Part shown: in pieces, positions 1 through 8,406 of the stretch
Numbering within the stretch: the first letter of the stretch is position 1
Layout: the number at the start of each line of letters is the position of its first letter
From: Colicola sp016286205
GTDB taxonomy: Bacteria; Bacteroidota; Bacteroidia; Bacteroidales; Paludibacteraceae
Direction of reading: 5' to 3'
DNA length: 64,000 bases
NCBI GenBank assembly: GCA_016286205.1
Contig: JAEESF010000005.1
Coordinates: 62,001-126,000, forward strand
Program-made: the position numbers and the translations under genes
The notes under the pieces: model-generated
What the model saw: only the letters and a program-made list of their open reading frames with translations
Told to the model about the DNA's origin: nothing
Databases searched by the model: none

Positions 1-2
1 TC

Positions 3-164
3 TATATTGCCGACGACCTCGAGAGTAGAGAGACGCTCGACAATAAGCATAACTTGAACGGATCTAACTGGATGAACTGCGATGTGGTAGGTCAGCTGAC
101 AGTAGGTATTGTGTTTGAGTTTGGCAAGGCATCTAAGGAATGCCGCATATGTAATAACAACTAA
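3..164 (+). CDS. C-terminal end of a PorG-like (DUF6089) outer membrane protein, partial
   Basis: An open frame runs in from the left edge and stops two bases before uppS. The visible 53 residues include a stretch of alternating hydrophobic residues ending in GIVFEFGK, which reads like the last beta-strand of a small outer membrane barrel, followed by a short Cys-containing tail. In Porphyromonas and relatives the gene directly before uppS-bamA-ompH encodes PorG, a DUF6089 protein of the type IX secretion system. The assignment rests mainly on that gene order, because too little of the protein is inside the window to show the domain. Confidence 0.5.
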   Translation, partial: YIADDLESRETLDNKHNLNGSNWMNCDVVGQLTVGIVFEFGKASKECRICNNN

Positions 165-165
165 G

Positions 166-906
166 ATGAGTTATAAAGAACAAATAGATTCCGCACGCTT
201 GCCGCGCCATATTGCCATCATCATGGATGGTAACGGCCGTTGGGCTAAACGTCAAGGCTTGGCGCGTATGTTTGGCCATAAGCAAGGTGTGGAGGCGGTA
301 CACAAGATCACGGTGGCTGCAACCGAGTTGGGAATTGAATACCTGACGCTCTATACTTTCTCGACCGAGAACTGGAATCGTCCGAAAGAGGAAGTGGATG
401 CGCTGATGGTTCTGTTGGTAGATACTATCGCTAAGGAGACTCCTACGCTGATGAACAATAATGTTCGTCTGCAGGCTATTGGCGATCTGGATCGTCTGCC
501 TGAGACCGCACGCGAGAAATTCCAGAACTGTATCGAGCAAACCAGCAGAAATACGGGCCTGACTATGGTGTTGGCGTTGAGCTATTCGGCTCGTTGGGAG
601 ATTACGCGCGCGATGCAAAATGCTGTCCGTTTGGCGCAAAAGGGCCAACTGCGCGCCGAAGAAGTCAACGAGCAACTGGTTAGTTCGCTCATGACCACGG
701 CCGAGATGCCTGACCCGGATTTGCTCATCCGAACTAGTGGAGAATACCGTATTAGCAATTTCCTGTTGTGGCAATTGGCTTATAGCGAACTGTATTTCAC
801 CGACCGCCTTTGGCCGGAATTTGACGAGGAAGAACTGTACAAGGCTATTGTGGATTACCAGAAACGTGAACGCCGATTTGGCAAAACAAGCGAACAAATA
901 AAATAG
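166..906 (+). CDS. uppS: Isoprenyl transferase (undecaprenyl diphosphate synthase)
   Basis: This cis-prenyltransferase condenses isopentenyl diphosphate onto farnesyl diphosphate to make the C55 carrier used for peptidoglycan and glycan export. The family signature IMDGNGRWAK is at residues 19-28, with the catalytic Asp at 21. FSTENWNRP follows, and the C-terminal RTSGEYRISNFLLWQ substrate-binding block is present. The length of 246 residues is normal. An in-frame start lies 57 bases upstream at 109, but it would overlap the preceding gene and adds no family sequence, so the ATG at 166 is preferred. The stop shares one base with the GTG start of bamA, so the two are probably translated together. 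Confidence 0.95.
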   Translation: MSYKEQIDSARLPRHIAIIMDGNGRWAKRQGLARMFGHKQGVEAVHKITVAATELGIEYLTLYTFSTENWNRPKEEVDALMVLLVDTIAKETPTLMNNNVRLQAIGDLDRLPETAREKFQNCIEQTSRNTGLTMVLALSYSARWEITRAMQNAVRLAQKGQLRAEEVNEQLVSSLMTTAEMPDPDLLIRTSGEYRISNFLLWQLAYSELYFTDRLWPEFDEEELYKAIVDYQKRERRFGKTSEQIK

Positions 907-3527
907 TGAAACGACTACTTAATATATTTATCCTTCTGTTCTCTGTCCTGGCCCTATGGGCGCAGAGCGAGAGTGTAGTGGTTGACACTACCTCTTCTGC
1001 TGCTATCGATATGCCGGCTCCGGAGATCGAATACACCCTCACTCGCAATACGTACGAGATTGCCGGTATCGAGGTGGAGGGTGCTGATAGTTACGAAGAT
1101 TTTGTGTTGATTGGCTTCTCCGGACTCGCCGTGGGCGATAAGATCGAGGTGCCGGGCGACCAGATTACGAAAGCCATCAAGCGCTTCTGGAAGCAAGGCC
1201 TCTTCTCTTCGGTTAAGATCCGTGCTAAGAAGATCGAGGGCAACAAGATCTGGCTGGTCATCGACCTGGTTCAGCGTCCGCGTGTCAGCGAAGTGCGCTA
1301 CGAAGGACTCAAGAAGAGCGAGAAAGAGGATGTAGAGGTCAAGGTAGGTATTCGCCAGGGATCGCAGATGACACCTAACCTGGAAGACCATGCCAAAACA
1401 GTTATCAAGAAATATCTGGCCGAGAAGGGTTTCCACAATGCCGAAGTCACTGTCCTTCAGCAGAATGACCCGGATCACCCGGGCTATGTGCGCGTGCTAT
1501 TGGCTATCGACAAGAAGGAGAAGACCAAAGTCGGCAAGATTTACATCACGGGCAACGAAGCGCTGACCGACCGCCAGATCAACAAGGCGATGAAGAAAAC
1601 CAACGATAACGATATCGTCAATCTCTTCCGCACCAAGAAATTCGTTACCGAGGAGTACGAGAAAGATAAAATAGCAGTCATCGAGAAATACAACGAGCAC
1701 GGTTATCGCGATGCTTATATCGTGGCCGACTCGGTTGTCCAAAATCCCGAAGACCCGACGCGCGTGGATGTCTATATGACCATCGATGAAGGCGATAAGT
1801 ACTACGTACGTTCTATCAAGTGGGTCGGCAATACGGTTTATCCGTACGAACTGCTAGATGCCACGTTGGGCGTTAAACCGGGCGATGTGTACAACCTGAA
1901 GACCTTGAACGATCGTCTGCAGAACGATGACGATGCGGTCAGCAAGCTCTATACCGATCGCGGATACTTGTTCTTCAATGTCGAGCCGGTTGAGGTGAAT
2001 GTGGAGAACGATTCCATCGATTTCGAGATGCGTATGTACGAGGGCAAACCGGCTACTATCAACGAGATTAAGATTGTCGGCAATACGCGTGTCTATGAGC
2101 ATGTGGTACGCCGCGAACTTTATACCAAACCCGGTCAGCTCTATTCGCAGTCGGATATCATGCGTTCGTTGCGTGAGTTGGCGCAAATGGGTCATTTCGA
2201 CCAAGAGAAACTGGTGCCTGATATTCAACCGAATCCGGAAGAAGGAACGGTGGATATCACCTATCAACTCGAGACGAAATCGAGCGACCAGATTGAGTTC
2301 TCGCTCGGGTGGGGTGCTACGGGTCTGGTGGGATCGTTGGGATTGAAATTCACCAACTTCGCTATCCAGAACCTCTTCAACAAGAAGGCCTATCGTATTG
2401 TGCCGCAGGGCGAAGGACAGACCTTCTCCATCAATGCGCGTACCAATGGTATCTACTATACTTCGGCCTCGATCTCCTTCCTCGAGCCGTGGTTGGGCGG
2501 TAAGCGACCGAACAGTTTGAGTGCTAGTATCTATTTCGCTAACCAGACTGGTTACTCGTCGCGTTATCAAAAGGCTTACCAGAATCTGTACAATACCTAT
2601 TCGAGCTATTACTACTATTCCGGCAATAGCAACTACTATCAGCAATTGGCTGAGAGTGAGGCAGATAAGGATAAATACCTACGTACATTCGGTGTTTCTA
2701 TCGGTTACGGTAAGCGTCTGCGTTGGCCGGACGATTATTTCACTTTCTATGGCGAGTTGAGCTATCAAATGTATATGATGAAGGATTGGCCGTACTTGCT
2801 TATCTCCGATGGTACGTCCCACAACCTCTCGCTCAATCTGCAACTCTCGCGTTCGTCCATCGACAACCCGATTTACACGCGCCGTGGTTCGCAATTCACG
2901 TTGGGCCTGAAGATCACGCCACCTTGGTCGGTCTTCAACGGCAAGGATTATTCTCAGATGACCAACGCCGAGAAATATCATTTGATTGAGTACCACAAGT
3001 GGAAATTCTCGGGCAAGGTCTTCACTCCGCTTACGCGTGATGGCAAACTGGTGCTGATGACGCGTGCCGAATTTGGCTACCTGGGTCATTACAACCGCAA
3101 TGCCAAATCGCCGTTCGAATCTTTCTATATGGGTGGCGATGGTATGTCTAGTTACACAAGCTATTCGACCGAATACGTGGCTATGCGTGGTTACTCGTCT
3201 GGTTCGCTCACCCCGTATGATGTGGCTACGGGGCGTAATATGGGTTACCTCTACAACAAGTTTACTATGGAGTTGCGCTATCCTATCTCTTTGGAGCAGT
3301 CGGCCACTATCTGGGCACTGGCGTTCATCGAGGCGGGTAACTGTTTCTCCGATATTAAGGACTATAATCCGTTCAATCTCAAGCGTTCGGCCGGTGTCGG
3401 CGTACGTATTTTCCTGCCGATGTTTGGTTTGCTGGGTATCGACTGGGGTTACGGATTTGACGAAATCAACGGTAGCAAGCAATATAGCGGAAGCCAATTC
3501 CACTTCGTGCTTGGACAAGAATTGTAA
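906..3527 (+). CDS. bamA: Outer membrane protein assembly factor BamA
   Basis: BamA is the core of the machine that folds beta-barrel proteins into the outer membrane. The 873-residue product has a signal peptide (residues 1-19), POTRA domains over roughly residues 45-455 (repeated patterns such as VGKIYITGNEALTDRQINKA), and a C-terminal barrel over about 460-873. It starts with GTG, overlapping the last base of uppS by one nucleotide. The order uppS-bamA-ompH-ompH is conserved in Bacteroidales, and the two periplasmic chaperones downstream would deliver substrates to this protein. The tyrosine-rich insert around residues 545-585 looks like a lineage-specific loop. Confidence 0.95.
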   Translation: MKRLLNIFILLFSVLALWAQSESVVVDTTSSAAIDMPAPEIEYTLTRNTYEIAGIEVEGADSYEDFVLIGFSGLAVGDKIEVPGDQITKAIKRFWKQGLFSSVKIRAKKIEGNKIWLVIDLVQRPRVSEVRYEGLKKSEKEDVEVKVGIRQGSQMTPNLEDHAKTVIKKYLAEKGFHNAEVTVLQQNDPDHPGYVRVLLAIDKKEKTKVGKIYITGNEALTDRQINKAMKKTNDNDIVNLFRTKKFVTEEYEKDKIAVIEKYNEHGYRDAYIVADSVVQNPEDPTRVDVYMTIDEGDKYYVRSIKWVGNTVYPYELLDATLGVKPGDVYNLKTLNDRLQNDDDAVSKLYTDRGYLFFNVEPVEVNVENDSIDFEMRMYEGKPATINEIKIVGNTRVYEHVVRRELYTKPGQLYSQSDIMRSLRELAQMGHFDQEKLVPDIQPNPEEGTVDITYQLETKSSDQIEFSLGWGATGLVGSLGLKFTNFAIQNLFNKKAYRIVPQGEGQTFSINARTNGIYYTSASISFLEPWLGGKRPNSLSASIYFANQTGYSSRYQKAYQNLYNTYSSYYYYSGNSNYYQQLAESEADKDKYLRTFGVSIGYGKRLRWPDDYFTFYGELSYQMYMMKDWPYLLISDGTSHNLSLNLQLSRSSIDNPIYTRRGSQFTLGLKITPPWSVFNGKDYSQMTNAEKYHLIEYHKWKFSGKVFTPLTRDGKLVLMTRAEFGYLGHYNRNAKSPFESFYMGGDGMSSYTSYSTEYVAMRGYSSGSLTPYDVATGRNMGYLYNKFTMELRYPISLEQSATIWALAFIEAGNCFSDIKDYNPFNLKRSAGVGVRIFLPMFGLLGIDWGYGFDEINGSKQYSGSQFHFVLGQEL

Positions 3528-3539
3528 AATATGCGTAGT

Positions 3540-4058
3540 ATGAAAAAATATATCTTTATATTTTTAGTGGCCGCGCTCAGTTGTGGCACGGCTTTTGCAA
3601 AAGATCAACCGGTGGCCTATGTCGATATGAGCTATATCCTCAAAAATCTGCCTCAGTACGAGCAAGCCAACGAACAACTGTCTATGCTTTCCAAGCGCTG
3701 GCAGAAGGAGATTGATGCCGCTCAGCAGGAAGCGCGTGTACTGGCTACCAACTATCAGACCGAGCAAATTTTCCTGAGCGATGCCATGCGTCGTCAACGC
3801 GAGGAGGAGATTGTTAAGAAGGAACAGGAAGTGCTCGAACTGAAACGTAAGTATTTCGGACAGGAAGGCGAATTGTACAAGAAGCGCGAAGCGCTTATCA
3901 AGCCTATCCAGGACGAAATCTACACCGCCATACAGGATTTGGCGAACGAGAAACGTATCGAGGTGGTCAAGGACCGCTCTGCCGATCCTTCGCTCATCTA
4001 TATGTCGTCCAAACTGGATATTTCGGACCAAGTGCTGCAAAAACTTGGAGCTAAATAA
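3540..4058 (+). CDS. OmpH/Skp family periplasmic chaperone (first copy)
   Basis: This small OmpH/Skp-type protein would hold unfolded outer membrane proteins in the periplasm for BamA. It has a signal peptide ending near TAFAK. A short beta core (VAYVDMSYILKNLPQYEQANEQL) is followed by a long charged coiled coil (about residues 45-125), then a return to the core (IYMSSKLDISDQVLQKLG). That is the tentacle arrangement of Skp. An alternative ATG nine bases upstream at 3531 gives three extra residues; the start at 3540 puts the lysines directly before the hydrophobic stretch. It lies 12 bases after bamA and is surely in the same transcript. Confidence 0.9.
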   Translation: MKKYIFIFLVAALSCGTAFAKDQPVAYVDMSYILKNLPQYEQANEQLSMLSKRWQKEIDAAQQEARVLATNYQTEQIFLSDAMRRQREEEIVKKEQEVLELKRKYFGQEGELYKKREALIKPIQDEIYTAIQDLANEKRIEVVKDRSADPSLIYMSSKLDISDQVLQKLGAK

Positions 4059-4070
4059 GCAAATCAGACT

Positions 4071-4118
4071 AACGACAGACTATCGACAGACTATCGAGTC
4101 GAGACAAACACGAGAATA
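4071..4118 (+). repeat. Degenerate intergenic repeat between the two ompH genes
   Basis: Two copies of CGACAGACTAT are followed by CGAGTCGAGAC and ACACGAGA. These share the ACGAGA and ATCGAGAC words of the longer dispersed repeats at 8226, 33411, 39491 and 45488. The match is partial, so membership of the same family is tentative. It sits in the only sizeable spacer of the bamA-ompH run. Confidence 0.4.
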
Positions 4119-4144
4119 AACAATAACAAAAATTATACAAAACA

Positions 4145-4672
4145 ATGAAAAATTTTCAAATTAATCGTGCCTTTATGGCTAAGAAAAAGATTATTATTGC
4201 AATCATGCTGATCTTGCCTCTGGCAGTAAGCGCGCAGAAATTCGGTCACATCAACACACAGGAACTGTTCGCGCAGATGCCTGAGATGAACCAAGTTAAA
4301 CTGAAAATGGATACAATCCAGGGACAGTACGAGAACCAGTTTACTTCGATGTACGAGGAGTTCCAAAAGAAGTATCAGGACTATCAAACCCAAGAGGCTA
4401 CGATGACCGATGCTATCAAGCAAATCCGTCAACAGGAGTTGCAAGAGATGCAGCAACGTATTCAACAATTCCAACAGATGGCCGAGCAAGATATCCAGAA
4501 GAAGCAGCAGGAGTTGTTGGCTCCGGTTCACGAACGGATGACAAAAGCTATCAAGACTATTGGCGAGCGCGAAGGATATACCTATATCTTCGATAGCGCA
4601 GCTATGGTGCACATTGGCGCGGATGCCAAAGATGTTACTTCGCTGGTTAAGAAGGAACTGGGCATTAAGTAA
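4145..4672 (+). CDS. OmpH/Skp family periplasmic chaperone (second copy)
   Basis: This is a second OmpH/Skp paralogue with the same architecture: signal peptide (IIIAIMLILPLAVSAQ), a core strand FGHINTQELFAQMPEM, a glutamine-rich coiled coil over about residues 50-140, and a closing IFDSAAMVHIGADAKDVTSLV. The ATG at 4145 adds ten residues before a second in-frame ATG at 4175 (MAKKKIII), which is an equally plausible start and gives a more usual signal peptide. Tandem ompH genes after bamA are the rule in Bacteroidales. The 86-base spacer holds a repeat and no obvious promoter, so co-transcription with bamA is likely. Confidence 0.9.
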   Translation: MKNFQINRAFMAKKKIIIAIMLILPLAVSAQKFGHINTQELFAQMPEMNQVKLKMDTIQGQYENQFTSMYEEFQKKYQDYQTQEATMTDAIKQIRQQELQEMQQRIQQFQQMAEQDIQKKQQELLAPVHERMTKAIKTIGEREGYTYIFDSAAMVHIGADAKDVTSLVKKELGIK

Positions 4673-4704
4673 ACTGATTTCTAACAGCTGAATACTGACA
4701 ATAT

Positions 4705-4839
4705 ATGGCTGATGGATATCTAGAGACCCACTACGCCGAGTACGAGAAGAAAAAGGCGGAGTGGCTCAAAAAGAAAAATAAATTTTCAAATCGCAAATCT
4801 GTTTATGGTACAAAAACTTCAACAGACTCTGCGCGATAG
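4705..4839 (+). CDS. Small ORF, 44 residues, MADxYLE-type
   Basis: An ATG-initiated frame begins MADGYLETHYAEYEKKKAEW and continues lysine-rich to a stop 35 bases inside the following transporter gene. Its amphipathic, Tyr/Glu/Lys-rich start resembles very small proteins beginning MADNYLE that I recall from other Bacteroidales genomes, often mis-annotated as dehydrogenases. That resemblance is from memory and not verified. It has no signal peptide or membrane segment. Expression is uncertain because of the overlap; it could be a translated leader for the transporter. Confidence 0.4.
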   Translation: MADGYLETHYAEYEKKKAEWLKKKNKFSNRKSVYGTKTSTDSAR

Positions 4840-6175
4840 CGCAGCTGCGCGATGGACAGTGCTAGTCTTGGTGGCTAGCATGATGTTCTTCGCATATATG
4901 TTCGTCGACATCCTTTCGCCTTTGGCTTCTCTGCTCAACGATACATTGGGTTGGGACCAGGGCATTTTTGGCACGTATGCGGCCGGTGAGTTCTTGCTCA
5001 ATGTGTTCGGTTTCCTTATTTTGGCGGGTATTATCCTCGACAAGATGGGTGTCCGTTTCACGGGCGTTCTCTCGGCTAGCCTGATGGTCATTGGTGCTGC
5101 AATCAAGTATTGGGGCATCTCCTGGGCTGACGCCAATACGGTGGAATGGCTCAACGCCTGGTGGCCTTCCATGCCGGGTAGCGCTAAATTGGCTATGTTC
5201 GGATTCATGATTTTCGGTTGTGGATGCGAGATGGCGGGTACTACGGTTAGCAAGATTCTCGCTAAGTGGTTCAAGGGCAAAGAGATGGCCTTGGCTATGG
5301 GCCTAGAGATGGCTATCGCGCGTCTCGGTGTGTTTGCCGCTATGTGGCTCTCGCCTATGTTCAGCGCCCGTTTTGCTGTCGATGGCACCAATTCAGTCGT
5401 AGCACCGTTGTTGTTTGCTTCGTTGCTCCTGGTTATCGGATTGCTCAATTTCTGCGTGTTCACTATCATGGATAGTCGCTTCGACCATCAGCTGATTGCT
5501 GCGGGCGAGATGACTGCTGAGCATGATCCCGAGGATGAGTTCCATGTGTCCGACCTCAAGCAGATTTTCTCTAGCAAGATGTTCTGGATCGTAGCGCTGC
5601 TCTGCGTACTCTACTATTCGGCTATCTTCCCATTCCAACGCTTCGCAACCAATTTCCTCGAGGAGACATTGCAAATCACTAATGCTGAGGCTGCGGGATT
5701 GTTCAAGTGGTTCCCGATTTTGGCGATGGTACTTACGCCGTTCCTGGGCGCCTTCATCGACTATAAGGGCAAAGGCGCATCTATGATGCTTCTGGGCGCA
5801 GTCATTATGATTGTTTGTCACAGCGTCTTTGCGTTTGTCCTGCCGCTCTATCCGAGCAAGGCACTCGCGTTGGCTACTATCCTCGTGCTGGGCGTTAGCT
5901 TCTCGCTCGTGCCCGCATCTATGTGGCCTAGCGTGCCTAAGATCATCGACGAGAAAGTGTTGGGCTCTGCCTACTGCCTCATTTTCTGGGTGCAGAATGT
6001 CGGACTTTGCCTGGTTCCGCTGCTCATCGGCAAACTCCGCGTGGCTACGGATGGCTACTTGGTACCTATGATTGTGTTTGCTTCGTTTGGTGTGTTCGCT
6101 TTCTTGCTGAGTTTGGCACTAAAGGTGGAGGACAGAAAGAAGAACTATGGATTGGAGCTTCCTAATAAGAAATAA
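4805..6175 (+). CDS. MFS transporter
   Basis: This is a 456-residue major facilitator superfamily membrane protein with about twelve hydrophobic helices. A central charged loop (around residues 225-255, EMTAEHDPEDEFHVSDLKQIF) divides it into two halves. The cytoplasmic motif after helix 2 appears as ILDKMGVRFTG. The substrate cannot be read from the sequence. It lies between the ompH pair and murF. Its 3' end overlaps the murF start by 29 bases, which suggests translational coupling and possibly a link with envelope metabolism. In Bacteroides a glutamate racemase gene usually follows ompH at this position; none is present here. Confidence 0.85.
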   Translation: MVQKLQQTLRDSAAARWTVLVLVASMMFFAYMFVDILSPLASLLNDTLGWDQGIFGTYAAGEFLLNVFGFLILAGIILDKMGVRFTGVLSASLMVIGAAIKYWGISWADANTVEWLNAWWPSMPGSAKLAMFGFMIFGCGCEMAGTTVSKILAKWFKGKEMALAMGLEMAIARLGVFAAMWLSPMFSARFAVDGTNSVVAPLLFASLLLVIGLLNFCVFTIMDSRFDHQLIAAGEMTAEHDPEDEFHVSDLKQIFSSKMFWIVALLCVLYYSAIFPFQRFATNFLEETLQITNAEAAGLFKWFPILAMVLTPFLGAFIDYKGKGASMMLLGAVIMIVCHSVFAFVLPLYPSKALALATILVLGVSFSLVPASMWPSVPKIIDEKVLGSAYCLIFWVQNVGLCLVPLLIGKLRVATDGYLVPMIVFASFGVFAFLLSLALKVEDRKKNYGLELPNKK

Positions 6176-7340
6176 ATCGTCACTCTGTGTCACTACAGAC
6201 AGCCGGAAGGTCACTCCCGGCTGCATCTTTGTAGCGCTCAAGGGCGAGCATTTTGATGGCAATCAGTTTGTCGACCAGGCTCGACGCGATGGGGCGGAGT
6301 ATATCATCTCTGGAGAGAATGCCCTGAGCGAACTCCAGGACCTGGCGCGTGCATGGCGCCGCGAACTCGGCTTGCCTATTCTCGGCATCACGGGCACCAA
6401 CGGCAAAACGACCACCAAAGAACTATGTGCGGCCGTTCTCAGTACCAAGTACCATCTCTATTATACCCAGGGCAATCTGAACAACCAACTGGGCGTGCCC
6501 CTTACATTATTAAGTATCACGCGCGCACACGAGATGGCTATTGTCGAGATGGGAGCCAGTCACCCGGGCGATATCAAGGAATTGGTCGAGATTGCCGAAC
6601 CCAACTACGGTCTGATTACCAATGTCGGCCGCGCTCATCTCCAGGGCTTCGGCTCTTTCGAGGGCGTCCAACGAACCAAGGCCGAACTCTACGATTATCT
6701 CCGCGAGCATGGAGGATTGTGCTTCCGCAATACGGACAATCCTTATCTGGCCAAGATGGCGGGCAATCTGCAAACGATTGAGTATCAGACGGGTAAGATG
6801 CCTGAGGGAACTCATCTTGTGGGCGAATATAATTCCGAAAATGTCCAGGCGGCGCTGTGCGTCGGACGCTATTTTGGCGTGGACGAGCAGACGGCTTTGG
6901 CGGCCATTCGAGCTTATGTGCCTTCCAACAATCGTTCCCAACTGATGCAGACCGAGCGCAATACGGTCGTGGTCGATGCCTACAATGCCAACCCAACTTC
7001 CATGGCCGCGGCCATCAATGCTTTCGACAAACCACTCACTCATTCACTCTCTCATTCACTCACTCATTCAACCAAGGCCTATATCCTCGGTGGTATGCGC
7101 GAATTGGGCGAATATAGCCACCTCGAGCACCAGAATATCGTCAATATGTTGGCAGAGCGAAAGGCGGACACCGTGCTTCTCGTGGGCGATGAGTATAATC
7201 AAACGACCGCGCCATATCCTATTTTTGCGGATGTAGAAGCGCTTTGCGCCTATTTGCAGGCGAACCCCATTGTCGGCAAAACCATCCTGCTCAAGGGCAG
7301 CCGTGGCAATCAATTAGAAAAAGCAATACCCTATTTGTAA
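6147..7340 (+). CDS. murF: UDP-N-acetylmuramoyl-tripeptide--D-alanyl-D-alanine ligase
   Basis: MurF adds D-Ala-D-Ala to the UDP-MurNAc tripeptide, the last cytoplasmic step of peptidoglycan precursor synthesis. Visible motifs are the N-terminal TTDSRKVTPGCIFVALKG, the ATP-binding ITGTNGKTTTKEL (about residues 80-92), EMGASHPGDI, the NVGRAHLQGFGS block and DAYNANPTSM. At 397 residues it is somewhat shorter than the usual 430-450. A Ser/Thr/His-Leu stretch (LTHSLSHSLTHSTK, residues about 296-309) is encoded by tandem CTCATTCA-type repeats and looks like a repeat inserted into a loop. The start overlaps the transporter by 29 bases. Confidence 0.93.
   Translation: MDWSFLIRNKSSLCVTTDSRKVTPGCIFVALKGEHFDGNQFVDQARRDGAEYIISGENALSELQDLARAWRRELGLPILGITGTNGKTTTKELCAAVLSTKYHLYYTQGNLNNQLGVPLTLLSITRAHEMAIVEMGASHPGDIKELVEIAEPNYGLITNVGRAHLQGFGSFEGVQRTKAELYDYLREHGGLCFRNTDNPYLAKMAGNLQTIEYQTGKMPEGTHLVGEYNSENVQAALCVGRYFGVDEQTALAAIRAYVPSNNRSQLMQTERNTVVVDAYNANPTSMAAAINAFDKPLTHSLSHSLTHSTKAYILGGMRELGEYSHLEHQNIVNMLAERKADTVLLVGDEYNQTTAPYPIFADVEALCAYLQANPIVGKTILLKGSRGNQLEKAIPYL
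7033..7071 (+). repeat. CTCATTCA-type tandem repeat inside murF
   Basis: Four to five imperfect units built on CACTCATTCA / CTCTCATTCA lie in frame within murF, directly after the DAYNANPTSM motif region. The same unit forms an intergenic array at 12673-12755, over 5 kb away. Confidence 0.7.
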
Positions 7341-7343
7341 AAT

Positions 7344-8225
7344 ATGAAGAAAACTGGTATTATCCTCATAATCATTGTGTTAGCAGCCATCATCGGCGTC
7401 TTGGCTTACCTCAATCTCCGCCAGCAACAGGAGATGTCGGAGCTCGTCGAACAGATGGAGATTGAGAAGGAAGAATTACAGGAGGAATACGAAGATTTGG
7501 CTATCCAGTTCGATGGCTATCAGACGCTCGATATCCGCAACGATTCGTTGCAGGATTTGCTGAGCCGAGAGCAACAACGCGTCCAAGACTTACTCGAGGA
7601 ATTGCGCCAAACCAAGGCGAGCAACGCGCGCCGAATAGCGGAGCTAAAGAAAGAATTAGCCACCGTTCGCGCGGTCATGAAGGACTATGTTCGCCAGATT
7701 GACAGCCTCAATGCCACCAATGCGCGACTCACCACCGAGAATACGCAACTCACGCAAGTTAATACGCAACTCACAACCGAGAATACGCAACTCTCGCAGG
7801 CCAATACCGAACTCACGGAAACGGTCAGCCGAGCTTCCATGCTCGAGGTCGCTACCTGTAGCGTGTCTATGCTGAACAAACGCGACCACAAGACCAAAAT
7901 CGTTAGCCAGGCCTACAAACTACAGTTCGATTTCTCCATCGCGAAGAATATCACTTGTACGCCTGGAATGAAGAACCTCTACGTGCGGATTATCGATCCA
8001 GAAGGCACTTTGTTGGGCGAAGAGCCGAACCATCTCTTCTCCTTCGAGAATCTGGATATCCCGTATTCTGTGGTCAAGCAGTTCGAATATACGGGCGAGG
8101 CCTACGATGGAGTGGTCTATTGGCCGATTGTGGGCGATGATGTCTTGTATGGTTTTTATACCATCGATTTCTTCTGTGATGGCAATCTGATTGGCAGTTT
8201 CCCGTTCCAACTGAAGAAGTCATAA
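7344..8225 (+). CDS. Membrane-anchored coiled-coil protein of unknown function
   Basis: The 293-residue product starts with one membrane helix (residues about 5-25, IILIIIVLAAIIGVLAYL). A coiled coil follows over about 27-165, including near-exact repeats of the type NTQLTTENTQL at about 131-157. The C-terminal domain of about 120 residues has mixed beta character (LYVRIIDPEGTLLGEE ... GFYTIDFFCDGNLIGS). I do not recognise the C-terminal domain; the pattern suggests a periplasmic beta-sandwich. It starts three bases after murF and belongs to the same transcript. A structural envelope role is possible but inferred only from position and topology. Confidence 0.7.
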   Translation: MKKTGIILIIIVLAAIIGVLAYLNLRQQQEMSELVEQMEIEKEELQEEYEDLAIQFDGYQTLDIRNDSLQDLLSREQQRVQDLLEELRQTKASNARRIAELKKELATVRAVMKDYVRQIDSLNATNARLTTENTQLTQVNTQLTTENTQLSQANTELTETVSRASMLEVATCSVSMLNKRDHKTKIVSQAYKLQFDFSIAKNITCTPGMKNLYVRIIDPEGTLLGEEPNHLFSFENLDIPYSVVKQFEYTGEAYDGVVYWPIVGDDVLYGFYTIDFFCDGNLIGSFPFQLKKS

Positions 8226-8345
8226 AATGTACTCTCGTTAAGATTTTGTTCTATTTTCCCGTTACACGAGAAAAGACGAGACTTTAACCTGACGATCACG
8301 AGACAATCACCTGACAAAAAAGTGTACGAATTTTAAGATTTTTAG
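8226..8345 (+). repeat. Dispersed intergenic repeat, copy A
   Basis: About 120 bases that match 33411-33530 closely along the whole length and 39491-39617 in inverse orientation. The unit opens with ATGTACTCTCGTTAAGATTT and closes with the similar GTGTACGAATTTTAAGATTT. Between them lie two roughly 22-bp units of the form ACGAGAC..T.ACCTGAC. It lies directly after the stop codon of the upstream gene and about 60 bases before the next start. Confidence 0.8.
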
Positions 8346-8406
8346 AAAAATACAACATAACAAAAATTACTTAACTTTTCAAAAATCATTTAACTTTTCT
8401 ACATTT

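Noticed and set aside
133..897. Long minus-strand open frame opposite uppS
   Set aside because: It lies fully within a clear uppS gene and its translation has no recognisable features; it is a shadow frame.
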